NCBI RefSeq assembly: GCF_002575655.3
Contig: NC_053035.3
Location: forward strand, 500,432,601 to 500,496,600
Length of the DNA stretch: 64,000 nt
Direction: 5' to 3'
Source of the DNA: Aegilops tauschii subsp. strangulata
Lineage: Eukaryota; Streptophyta; Magnoliopsida; Poales; Poaceae
Under the pieces are notes generated by a model. It saw only the letters and a program-made list of their open reading frames with translations. It made no database searches and was not told the DNA's origin. The translations under genes were made by a program, and so were the position numbers. The stretch's first letter is position 1. The number at the start of each line of letters is the position of its first letter. Positions 44,281-54,180 of the stretch are shown one piece after another.

Positions 44281-45261
44281 CCCACTTCTCATAAATTCCT
44301 TTTCTATCACGACGAGATGCCAAAATTCTTGTTGAAATTTAACATGCCATGAGATGTTTCGTTACTTTCCTTCTATAAGCATTGTAATTGTAATGCGTAC
44401 CCATGTCGATTGTTGTATTGTAGTTGTAATGGGCATCCATGTTGATTTACATGTGCTTTGCACTACGGGTTGCGTAATCCTGGTTTTCACTCTCTTACCA
44501 TCTATGGCACATGTCGTGTTAGTTGAGGCACCCTGATGCTGATATATGGAAATTATGTGGGCTGAATTAGGTACCTTATGGCTCGGAAAGCTTAAGTATG
44601 GGATGGGTCGACCTGCTCTGGCCCGGACCTGGTACTCTTTTGCCCTCTCCTTTGTTCTAGGACATGGGGCCGGCCCAGTGGTCCAGTGGTGACTAGCCTC
44701 ATGCCCCATTGGGTAATACATCATGACACATTTAATACTAGATTTCAACAAAATAGAGAGTGATACCACAACAATATAATATCTTTTCAAATAGCATCAT
44801 TTAGCGGTAGGCACTTTTGACATGCGAGAACCTCAAGAGTTTATTTGTTGGAAGGAAAACAAGGTGTACATGTGGCCTCGTTTCTGTTTCATTGATAAAT
44901 ATAGGGAAACAATCATAGGGTGATAGTAGTGATGGCTGGAGTGACAACTGTAGGTGCACTCGACCGTGGCAGACTAGCTCACCCACGTGGCCCACACATG
45001 GCCCTCCCGGTACGCCTGACCTGGCAAACTAGTAGACCTCCAAACAGCTCAGATTGAGAGTATGAGTATATTACAATAATAATTGGATATGAATAAAAAT
45101 GAAACAAATAATGTTAACGACGGAAACAAATCATCATTGTGAATAAAATAAAATAAAATAAATGCTAAGATAAATAGGAGCAGGAGAAAAAGAAAAAGAA
45201 GTCAGTGGCATTACTGGTTTGGCGGTAGAAAAGGAAGTATCCCCTCTCACTCTCTCACTGT
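44281..45261. other. Unrecognised sequence between the two repeat copies
   Basis: No frame or known repeat is recognised, except 44815-44890 (GAGAACCTCAAGAGTTTATT..ACAAGGTGTACATGTGGCCTC), which matches 45505-45570. Thus copy 1 seems split by about 530 bases of extra DNA. There is an AAATA-rich stretch near 45145. Confidence 0.45.
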
Positions 45262-45575
45262 TGTGACGCCAAGAACCCGAAAAGACAAGTGAAATCCTTG
45301 GGAAGGTTCCAAAATTTTCTTGAGCCTCCCAAAATGTTCCTAGGCCACCATAGGCTAGACCTCAAGGTAAGGCCCAAGTGGGAGAGGCACCCCATGGGCC
45401 CTATGTGCCAAAGAACCTTCCCGGGCATTTGGGGGAGGGGCCCACCCTTGTTGCCCCAACCTAGCATGAGGAATCCCCTCCTCCAATTGCCTGGCCTTTA
45501 GCATGTAAGAATCTCTAGAGTTCATTTATTCGAAGAGAAACAAGGTGTACATGCGGCCTCATTTCTATTTTCAAC
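45262..45575 (+). repeat. Unidentified repeat, copy 2
   Basis: TGTGACGCCAAGAACCCGAA start. Both blocks of copy 1 are here adjacent (45262-45500 and 45505-45570). Possibly a relic LTR pair or old duplication. Confidence 0.5.
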
Positions 45576-45920
45576 ATGAAAAAAAGTTGGTTTTGGATCA
45601 ATACGCACTTTAAATCATCCTACAAACACAGGATGCCATTACTCGCAAATGCATATGTTATTGTAAATGGCTGCCACAACCTCGGGCAATTGAAGTTGGG
45701 CCAACCCTCCTACTCCGATGGGTCGACGATGTCCGACTCCCCTTGGCCCATATCCATACGCAGGAGGATGACCCAAAAGATCCATTGGCCTTGGAGTTTT
45801 CGATCAGACCAACGTCCAATGGGTAACATCGGCCCGATCCCATCTTGGCGCAAGTAATGTTGCCTATCTGACTAGCATTTGCTAGGGCCACGTGGTCATA
45901 CCTGGCTGGCTAAGCCTCAT
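45576..45920. other. No recognised feature
   Basis: About 345 bases between the unidentified repeat and element E1. A 93-codon open frame has no recognisable motif and is not called. Confidence 0.4.
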
Positions 45921-47235
45921 GATAGCATCTTTAGCCGGGCACCTCAAACCATCCCCAAATGTCTAGGCGAACGGCCAGGTAAAAAAACAACCAACCGTAC
46001 GCCTCAAACAGACCTCAAATGCCCGGGCTGTCTGGCACCCTGCCTCCCATATCTAGCCCAAACAGGAGTCAATCTGCAGTCTACTTCACTTCCCTCTCCG
46101 TCCACTCCAGTCCCAATCCCCCCACCTGAATCGATGACTGGCGACGACAGCAGTGCTGGCTTCGCTGGCGAATCCGGTGGCTTCGACGGCTGGTCGAGCC
46201 TGTTGCATGACGTGGAGCCCAACAATGTAGTGGAGGTTGCCCTCCGCATCGCGTTGAGGCGATCACGACTCAACCGAGGCGGCAGCGGTAGCTCCTCTTC
46301 CACAGTGCCCATTGCTTGTCGATGCAGCGTTGGCGACGTCACCGACCCATCCCACCCGCCGCTGTGCTCCGGCTGCTCCGCTTCCAGTGTCCTTTGGGTA
46401 CACCGCCCACCACCACCAATGCGGGATCCATCCAGTCCGAAAGTGATACCTAGGCACCGCTTGGTCGTCGTGCCCGCATCGGTGCCAGTGTGTATTAGGA
46501 TGCCCAATTCAGAGGCACGGGCAACCGGCCGCGGGCGAGGATTGGGTAGCCGTTGGGGAGGCGATGGCCACGCGCCCGTGTATCCTGAGGCTGCGCTCGT
46601 CGTGTCGCTGCTCCGCTGCTCTCTAACAACAGAGGGACGGGTGCACAGCGCCTCCGTCGCAAGAATACCAGGGTGCTCAAACTTGCCATCAAGTTGTTTG
46701 AGTGGGAGGCAAACAAGGAGGCGGCGGTGAAGGTAGAGCCAGCCCACCATGCGAAGGAGTTGGACTGCTTGCTCCGGAGGCTATTAGGCAAAACATGCTT
46801 CGACGACTCTGAACTGACGGACGACTCCACTTACAGCTCCGACGATAACGCATGCCGACGCGTACATGGAGGAGGGGCTCAGCCGCACCGACGACTGCAA
46901 GGGGTAGGAGCCCGCGAGGAGATGGTGATTTCCTTTACCTTTTTCTGTTTTATCTATGTTTTATTTAGATTTTAAGTAGTTTGCAGTATGGATTTGTACC
47001 GTATGTCAATGAACTATGGTCTTTTTGTCTGGCGATGAAATGGTGATACGGCTGTGTAGACATGAACTGTGTGTTGACCATATTTTTACATAGTGTTGCA
47101 TAGGTTTGGGGTTTCGGGTATGAGGGACGCGGTTGTGGGCAGAAAGATATGAGGCGTACCCGGTCAGTGCCCGCGGATGAGCGCGTTAGCGGGCAGTTGA
47201 GGGCATAGAGTTGCTAACCTGGTTGTAGATACTCT
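45921..47235 (+). mobile_element. E1: old non-autonomous DNA element with GAGCATCT-type ends
   Basis: Left end AGCATCTTTAGCCGGG; right end, reverse complemented, AGAGTATCTACAACCAGG. This is an imperfect terminal inverted repeat, about 1.3 kb. Inside, a GC-rich gene-like part from ATG 46134 (MTGDDSSAGFAGESGG) is followed by an AT-rich 3'-UTR-like tail (46950-47100). A second related copy starts at 47383. No transposase motif. Harbinger-type is a guess from the end sequence; the TSD could not be fixed. The frame from 46134 to 46730 is of doubtful coding value. Confidence 0.45.
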
Positions 47236-47382
47236 GACCCGCTATCATCCCTATAAACTTGACTCTTGAGTAATAAAGCTAACTCCCATAAAAAAGGGTG
47301 ATAAAGCCTAATATGATACACTAAAAAAAGTTGATTCCAAACGATTTAAAAAACTCATAGCTCAATTTATTTAGGGGACTCA

Positions 47383-48198
47383 GAGCATCTACAGTCGGGG
47401 GTCTCAAACCCGTCTCAAATGCCCGGGCGGGCTGACCGGTCACAAAAAACCGACCCACCCGGGTGTATCAAACCGTCCTAGAACATCCAGGCTCTGGCGC
47501 CCCTCATATCCGGCCAAAATGTGGGGCGGATATGGGGCAGCCCGGGCGCTTCCGCCACGTCAGTCCGGCCCACCCTGACCCCACATATATACCCTCCAAT
47601 GAACCCTAGCCCACAGTCTGCTCAGTCTACTCACTATCTCTACAGCCTCTCCTCTTCCCAATTCGTCCTCTCCTCTTCTTAACCCGATCCATGGCGGATG
47701 ATCGCAGCGGCTCCGGCTCCAACGATGAGAGCAAGATCGATGCAGTCACTGTCCGCATTATTTGCGCCGCTCCTGTCTAGAACAGGGTAGCAGTAGCAGA
47801 GGTAGCTCATGGAGCGATGTGCTATTCCCCTTCGCCCGCCTTCGCAGTGCGGGCGACGTTGTTGGGCCCTACCATCCGACATACAACGCCTTTGGCAGTG
47901 CCGCCCGCTCTGCACCACTCCAAGTACACCACCACCACATCCAATGTACATGAGGAGGGCGTCCACGGGCACCGTTATGTGCTTTTGCGCTCGCCAACAC
48001 CGGGACTGTCGAGGATGCCCGAGATGGAGGCGCGCACGACGAGTTGGAAAGGAGGCGGCCACTTGCATGTGCGCAGGTCGTTCCCGAGGACCAGCTCATT
48101 GCGTCCATCCCCTGGCACTGCATGACAATGGCGGAGAAAGATGCGCGGCGGCTATGATGGAAGAACGACAAAGCGCTCTAGCTCGCTATCGAGCTGTC
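47383..48198 (+). mobile_element. E2: related DNA element, right end missing
   Basis: Starts GAGCATCTACAGTCGGGG and shares with E1 the (C)TCAAATGCCCGGGC and CTCATATC blocks. It has a TATA-like ACATATATACC near 47583, then ATG 47692 (MADDRSGSGSNDES), a similar start to E1's frame, with a stop at 47778. It ends where an LTR fragment begins at 48199. Confidence 0.45.
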
Positions 48199-48778
48199 TC
48201 ATACGTCTCCAACGTATCTACTTTTTCTAACGCTTTTTCTCTTGTTTTGGACTCTAATTTGCATGATTTGATGAAACTAACCCCAGACTGACGTTGTTTT
48301 CAGCAGAACTCCCATGGTGTTGTTTTTGTGCAGAAATAAAAGTTCTCGGAATGGAACGAAACTTTGTGAGGAATTTTTATATAATAACTAAGAATTTCTG
48401 GAGCCAAGATCCACCGGAGAGGGTCACCTAGGTGGGCACAACCCACCAGGGCGCGCCCCCTCCCCTGGCGCGCCCAGGTGGGTTTCCCCACCTGGTGGCC
48501 TCGCAGACCCTGAAACCGACGCTATAAAATCCTATTTTTCCAGAAAAAATCAGGGAGAAAGAATTATCGCGATCCACGAGAGGAGCTGCCGTCACCTCAT
48601 GTTCTTTATCGGGAGGCCAGATCTGGAGTCCGTTTGGGTCTCCGGAGAGGGGGATCTTCGTTCTTCGTCATCACCAACCCTTCTCCATCGCCAATTCCAT
48701 GATGCTCCCCACCGGGAGTGAGTAATTCCTTCGTAGACTCGCTGGTCGGTGAGGAGTTGCATGAGATTCATCATGTAA
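48199..48778 (+). repeat. 5' part of a C-family LTR, cut by CACTA-2
   Basis: Begins TCATACGTCTCC (TG changed to TC). It is colinear with the reverse complement of element C's LTR, with a TATAAAAT box at 48523-48530. It stops in GTAA at 48778, exactly where CACTA-2 starts. The remainder of the LTR is not found in the window. Confidence 0.8.
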
Positions 48779-49377
48779 CACTACAAAAAAAGACACATCC
48801 GTGACATTTTGGGCCGAACGAAATTTTTTTCTGTCATACATATGACACTTCTCTGACGATAATTGTGGCAAAACCCGGTATCATCATAGATGTGGTGGGC
48901 TCCTACTTCTATGACAAAAAATCATGACAGAAAATGGGCTTTTCGTCCTGGGCGGGCCGGAGACGCAGCTGCATGACATTCTTTGGGCCATCCATGACGG
49001 AAAAAACCGTGGTAGAAGCCAGGGGAGGACAATTTCGGGGAGTTCCCGATTAGGGTGGGAGGTCGGGGGCCGAGCGATGCGCGTTTCTCTCGTACACGTA
49101 CGCGCGTGTGTGCGAGGCGTTGGCTCTAACTGAACCCGAGCGAGGCGTTGGGCTCTAACTGAACCCGAGCGATTGCACTGCAGGCTACGTGTTACTGAAC
49201 CCAAGCGATCGATCGATGGCTGTTAACTGAACCCGATCGAGCGATTCCTTCACTGCTGCTGCTAACTGAAGCCGATCGATTGGATGAATAGTGAGCGTTG
49301 CGGGGGGGGGGGGGGGGATGTACAGTGAGCGGTGGTGTTGCCTCTGGATGAACAGGACCCCGTGGTGTGGTGGAGGA

Positions 49378-49520
49378 CTGGATGAACAGTAGACGGTGGA
49401 GGGGTGCCCGTGGAGGGGTGGTTGAACAGGACCCCGTGGTGTGGAGGGCTGGATGAACAGTAGACGGTGGAGGGGTGCCCGTGGAGGGGTGGTTGAACAC
49501 TAGCCGGTGGAGTAGCGCGC
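49378..49520. repeat. Tandem repeat, 71-bp period
   Basis: GGATGAACAGTAGACGGTGG recurs at 49379 and 49450 inside two near-identical 71-bp units, with decayed units on both sides. Confidence 0.8.
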
Positions 49521-49597
49521 GGTGGAGGCTGGATGAACAGGAGCCCGTGGAGGCTGGAGGAGGTCGGCGGTGGAGATGAACAATATCCCGTGGAGTC

Positions 49598-49945
49598 CCG
49601 TTTTGCGGTACGCCACACCCCTCCCGATGAACAGGACCCCCGTTTCGTCCGTTTTGTGGTACGCCACACGCCTCCCGATCAACAGGACCCCTGTTTCGAC
49701 CGTAGGAGGTCCGTTTCGCGGTACGCCACACCCCTCCCGATCAACAGGACCCCCGTTTCGACCGTAGGAGGTTCGTTTCGTCCGTTTTGCAGTACGCCAC
49801 ACCCCTCCCGATCAACAGGACCCCCGTTTCGACCGTAGGAGGTCCGTTTCCTCCGTTTTGCGGTACACCACACCCCTCCCGATCAACAGGACCCCGTTCC
49901 GAACATAGGAGTTCCGTTTCCTCCGTTTTGCGGTACGCCAGGCCT
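49598..49945. repeat. Tandem repeat, 52-71 bp units, about five to six copies
   Basis: Units read GGTACGCCACACCCCTCCCG, ATCAACAGGACCCCCGTTTC, GACCGTAGGAGG. CCTCCCGAT recurs near 49619, 49671, 49734, 49805 and 49876. Confidence 0.85.
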
Positions 49946-50032
49946 CGTTTCCATCGCCTGTTCCGTCCAAGCCCTCCCGATGAACACAACCACGCATTCC
50001 GTTCCGACCCAGCCGGTTGGCTCCCACGCGTT

Positions 50033-50148
50033 CCGCTGCCTCCGGATGAACACGACGCATTCCGTTGCCTCCCGATGAACACGACGCATTCCGCTGCCTC
50101 CCCATGAACACGACGCATTCCGTTGCCTCCCCATGAACACGACGATGA
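50033..50148. repeat. Tandem repeat, 29-bp period, four copies
   Basis: ATGAACACGACG recurs at 50046, 50075, 50104 and 50133. Confidence 0.9.
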
Positions 50149-50299
50149 CGTTGTTTCTCCGTTCCGACCCAGCCGTGTACACGAGCCCTGGCCGTACGTA
50201 TGCGCGAGTAGGCGTTCGAGACCCTGCCCGTATGTACACATACGTGGCCGTATTTTCTTTTGTTGCACCCTGGCCGCTGTACGTACGTGTACATGCTAC

Positions 50300-50388
50300 G
50301 TGCGCGCCTCTCCTACGACAGGTGCGCGCCTCTCCTACGACAGGTGCGCGCCTCTACTACGACACGTGCGCGCCTCTACATTGACCAG
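50300..50388. repeat. Tandem repeat, 22-bp period, four copies
   Basis: TGCGCGCCTCT recurs at 50301, 50323, 50345 and 50367. Confidence 0.9.
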
Positions 50389-50460
50389 TATGTACGTACA
50401 CGTTCGCGACCAGAATGACAACGCTACGTACGCTTCGACCAGGTGGGTCCCGACTGTCAG

Positions 50461-50840
50461 GCACTTCCTTGCCTGCGAAGATGTAGCTGGTGGGTCCCAG
50501 CAGTCAAGGGGGCGAATCATTTTGTTTTTTGTTTTTTTTTGCCCGGACGCACTTCCTTGCGTGCGAAGGTGTAGCTGCTGGGTCCCAACAGTCAGGGGGG
50601 CGAATCGTTTGTTTTGCCCGGACGCACTTCCTTGCGTGCGAAGATGTAGCTGGTGTGTCCTAGCAGTCGGGGGCGAATCGTTTTTTTTTCAGACGCACTT
50701 CCTTGCGTGCGAAGATGTAGCTGGTGGGTCCCAGCAGTCAGGGGGGCGAATCGTTTTTTTTTCGGACGCACTTCCTTGCGTGCGAAGATGTAGCTCGTGG
50801 GTCCCAGCAGTCAGGGGGCGAATCATTTTTTTCACGAAAT
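50461..50840. repeat. Tandem repeat, 71-88 bp units, five copies
   Basis: GCACTTCCTTGCGTGCGAAG starts at 50461, 50549, 50624, 50695 and 50769, each followed by GTAGCTGGTGGGTCCCAGCA and a T tract of varying length. Confidence 0.9.
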
Positions 50841-52540
50841 ACGGTGGCCCGTCCGGTGGGTCCCCGCTGTCAGGTGGAGGAATAATTATTTTGCGCGTAA
50901 TAAGGAGGCACTTCCTTGCGGCTGCCGTGGACCCAGCTGTCAGCCTCTCCACGTACAGTCCACGTTCGATGGAAGTCGTTCCTTGACCACGTTGACCACG
51001 CCGCGCCGAGAGCACTAGGGCGGTGGACGACGGTGAGGCCTAGGAAGGGGACAACACGGAGCCAGGGAAGACGCGGCAGTGGATGCACACGCGGAGAGGA
51101 GTACGAGGGTTCACTGGTTCGGCTGCGCTGCCGTCGCCGCAGAATAACAGGGGGTGTGGGTGAGTGGAGGGATGGCCTGGCCAGCGGTGGGAGTAGTAGG
51201 GGTGGTGAGGCCTCCGCGGCAGCACAGCCGGCCACGGGAGGTAGGAGCAGGCGGCACGACCGGCGCTGCTTTGGGCGGCTGGAGCAAGAAGACCAGAGGT
51301 TGAAGAAGCACGACGGCCATTGGATGGACATCGTACGGTCACTTCTGCTAGAATCGTTTATATTGACTAAGTTGACAAAGCCCTTGGTACGTCAACTTAG
51401 TAGGCCCATAGGTCAGCTTCCGAAATGGTGCGCCCCAGATGTGAGGGGGAGGAATCATTTTTTGGGCGGGTGAAGCTAGAATATCCGAGATTGAAGAAGA
51501 AGCACGGCATCCGTTGGATGGACATCCAACGGCCACTGCTGCTAGAACCGTGGGTTGACTATAAGTTGACAAAGCCTTGCATACGCGTCAACTCTGTTTT
51601 TTTAGGGGACGCGTCAACTTAGTAAGGCCAGAAGTGTGTGGCAGAGAACTTATAGCCCATTTGAGATTTGTAAGAATGTGTAGCCCATTTTTGAATTCTA
51701 ATGGAATTTACTACAGCCCATTTACAATTTGTTAAAAGTACAACCCATTTCAACCAACCGTTCAAAACAGAATTCAATAAAATTTCCCACATTTTGATGG
51801 GATCCGAAATATTTTTATCCCGAAATTTCTAGTCAGATTAAATACAATTTCAGTATAAATTTATATTACGTAAAAATCCAACGAAACATTGCGCTCGCAA
51901 CAATTAATGAAATTAAAATTTTCAATATCCAAAAATAATATTTTATAAAGTAATCACGTGTTTGGTGCATTTTTTTATAGTTACTGCCCAGTTTTTATAA
52001 TTACATCCCATTTATTATTTCTTAAAGCCCATTTTCTTGTTAAGCCTAATGCATCCCTCCTAGGAAAGATTTGCAGCCCAGCGGGCCGGAGAATAACAAC
52101 TTGACCTTGCCTGGGTATTCCTAAAAAAAGTATAGCTGGGCTAGCCATTTTTAGCTTGAAAAAAATTAATATCTGGGCTGGATATCTGGCCTGGGCTAGA
52201 CGGGCCACAGCCCGCCCAGTTAATACCTGCAGCGATGTTTTCGTTGTTGTTCAGAGGAGAAAAATTAATATCTGGGCTAAACATCGAAAAACTCTGTAGT
52301 GCTCACACCTCAAAACACAAATACTGCTCGAGCTGCTTGGTCCCAGCTGTCGGCCGCTTCTTGTGCAATTCTCTCGTTTATTGACGACTACATAGGTTGA
52401 CAATGGTGTGGAACCGTGATGTCAGGAAACCAGGAGGAAGCAAAATAAATTATAGTTATATATATATATATAATAAGGAGGCACTTGCGTACGTGAGGCT
52501 ATGGACCTGGTGGGTCCCCATTGTCATCCTCTCCAGGAGG

Positions 52541-54165
52541 AAGCATATGTTGGATGAAAGAAGTGACTTACTCTAATTCATGTGCATTAGATGCAAGTTG
52601 CCGCCGTGAATTCGAGAAAGTTTGTTTTGCTTCCTCTGGAATCATCCCAAGTCAGTCATGCATATGTGCGAAGTATACCGTGGTTTGGAGACTTGCAACC
52701 TTCGTTCTATATGTGTTCCTAGCACACCAAGCCACTGACTGATTTGTTCCAGGAGAAGGAGTTCCTTTTAAGAGCTAACCCGGGCTTAATTGAGAACTTC
52801 ATTATCTGCGATGATGGTTCCCCTCCTGAACTCGATAGTGTTTTATTATAAGACTACCATGTGATCATGCTTGTCTGGGACAACGTGCTCACATGTATGT
52901 AGCAGAACCAGTTTTGGAGCTTGCTATCGTAGTTCATCCCCTGAGAATCTCGCAACGTCATCTCGTCGATTTGTGTTGCAAACTTTCATTTTTCCTTCTA
53001 GACTTGATGAGTCTGGAATATCCTGACACCAACCAGATCTGAATCTCGGGCAGATATGATGGTTGGAACATTTTCCAAGAATTATAATATTGGTCTCTCG
53101 ATAACCGGTAAAGTGGATGTCGTGGCCAACACACCCAGCCGGAAGACCTATTATGGTAGTATCTTAATTGAGTAAGTTGGCCACCTCCCCATAAGGATTT
53201 CTTAGGATTTATTCCAGTAGTTATTCCTTATGGATTCCTGCGCTCCCGAAGTCCGACCTACTACTTGATGTTCAAGATACCAAACCACATCTAATGGGTT
53301 ACGCTAGAACATCAAGGAGAACATCAGAAGCGGAGTGCTAATTAAATGTCTCTCGGTCGATCATCCAGATTTTGCTCCCTTGGCTTCGCTAAGGTGAAAT
53401 CTGAGAAAGTGTTGTCCTCCTTTGCACCTGCATCCTCCATCACCGTTCATCATGGTAGTATGATGTGTTGCCAGGATCCTCGGCACGGATGTTGGTAAAA
53501 CCTTGATGAATATGGAAATGCTCAAGTTCTGGAGAGCATACTCAGACACTAGGTTATATCCCCGATATCAATGGGAATGTGCCTTCCGTTTGCCGAGTTG
53601 CTGCATAACCATAGTTTCCTTTCCGATCTGAGTATGCCATTTCTCTGAACTCCTTCAAATAATCGTTTGCGATTTTCCTTGGGCCGGTTTAGAGAGTTTC
53701 AATGATCTTTGTATCAAAAGTAATTCTTTTTGCCGCTTAAGGGAATAATTCAACGAGTCACCTTTCCTAAGGTGCCCCGTTATGGAGTCATGGCAATTAA
53801 CTCCTCGCTGCTTTGGAACCCATGCACCATATTATCTAAGCGTGGGATTGTTGCCCACCAAATCAAACCTCATCGTTTGTTCTTCCATCCCTCTCGATGT
53901 GTTTTGCGTCTCAACTCGAGATGTTTCAACATCTCATTCCATGAGTTGATCGTGAGTTGCTCGATCTTTAAGAAGATCGATTCCTATAGAGTTTCTTCTG
54001 TCGTCATCATGTTGGATGAAGATCCCGAAAGCAAAGACGACAAGATCAATCTGAAGCAATGAGTCAACATCTTCGATGAGGGTATTGGATCGAGAAGATT
54101 GTGTTAGCTTTTGTGTCCCCTTTTTCCTCTTACCCTACGCTTGAATCTCGGGACGAGATTCTTGT
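52541..54165 (+). other. LARD-2 internal domain, non-coding
   Basis: About 1.6 kb without Gag or Pol motifs. It ends with GAATCTCGGGACGAGATTCT, the same stretch that precedes the chromovirus polypurine tract. Confidence 0.6.
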
Positions 54166-54180
54166 TTAGTGGGGGTGAGT
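54166..54180 (+). other. LARD-2 polypurine tract
   Basis: TTAGTGGGGGTGAGT immediately before the LTR start TGTCACATCC. Confidence 0.75.

Larger units (their letters stand above)
48779..52540 (+). mobile_element. CACTA-2: CACTA transposon fragment with left end
   Basis: Left end CACTACAAAAAAAG at 48779 preceded by TAA (48776-48778, probable TSD copy), followed by ACA/TGTCAT-rich subterminal sequence (TATGACA, CATGACAG). The interior is non-coding: five tandem arrays at 49315-50860, a GC-rich part at 50900-51480, a diverged duplicated segment at 51290-51620 and AT-rich sequence to about 52470. No transposase is seen. No TTTTTTGTAGTG right end is present; sequence passes into LARD-2 internal DNA around 52520-52565, so the right boundary is approximate. 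Confidence 0.65.

Noticed and set aside
50461..50840. Possible CRISPR-like array (regular repeat about 75 bp)
   Set aside because: Units are repeated along their whole length, without unique spacers, in a plant transposon.
49192..50986. Long overlapping frames (up to 287 codons) with repeated peptides
   Set aside because: They are translations of tandem DNA arrays in CACTA-2, open in several frames on both strands.
52291..52310. TGTAGTG at about 52305 as the right end of CACTA-2
   Set aside because: The preceding bases do not match the reverse complement of the left TIR (TTTTTTTGTAGTG), and CACTA-like interior sequence continues past it.
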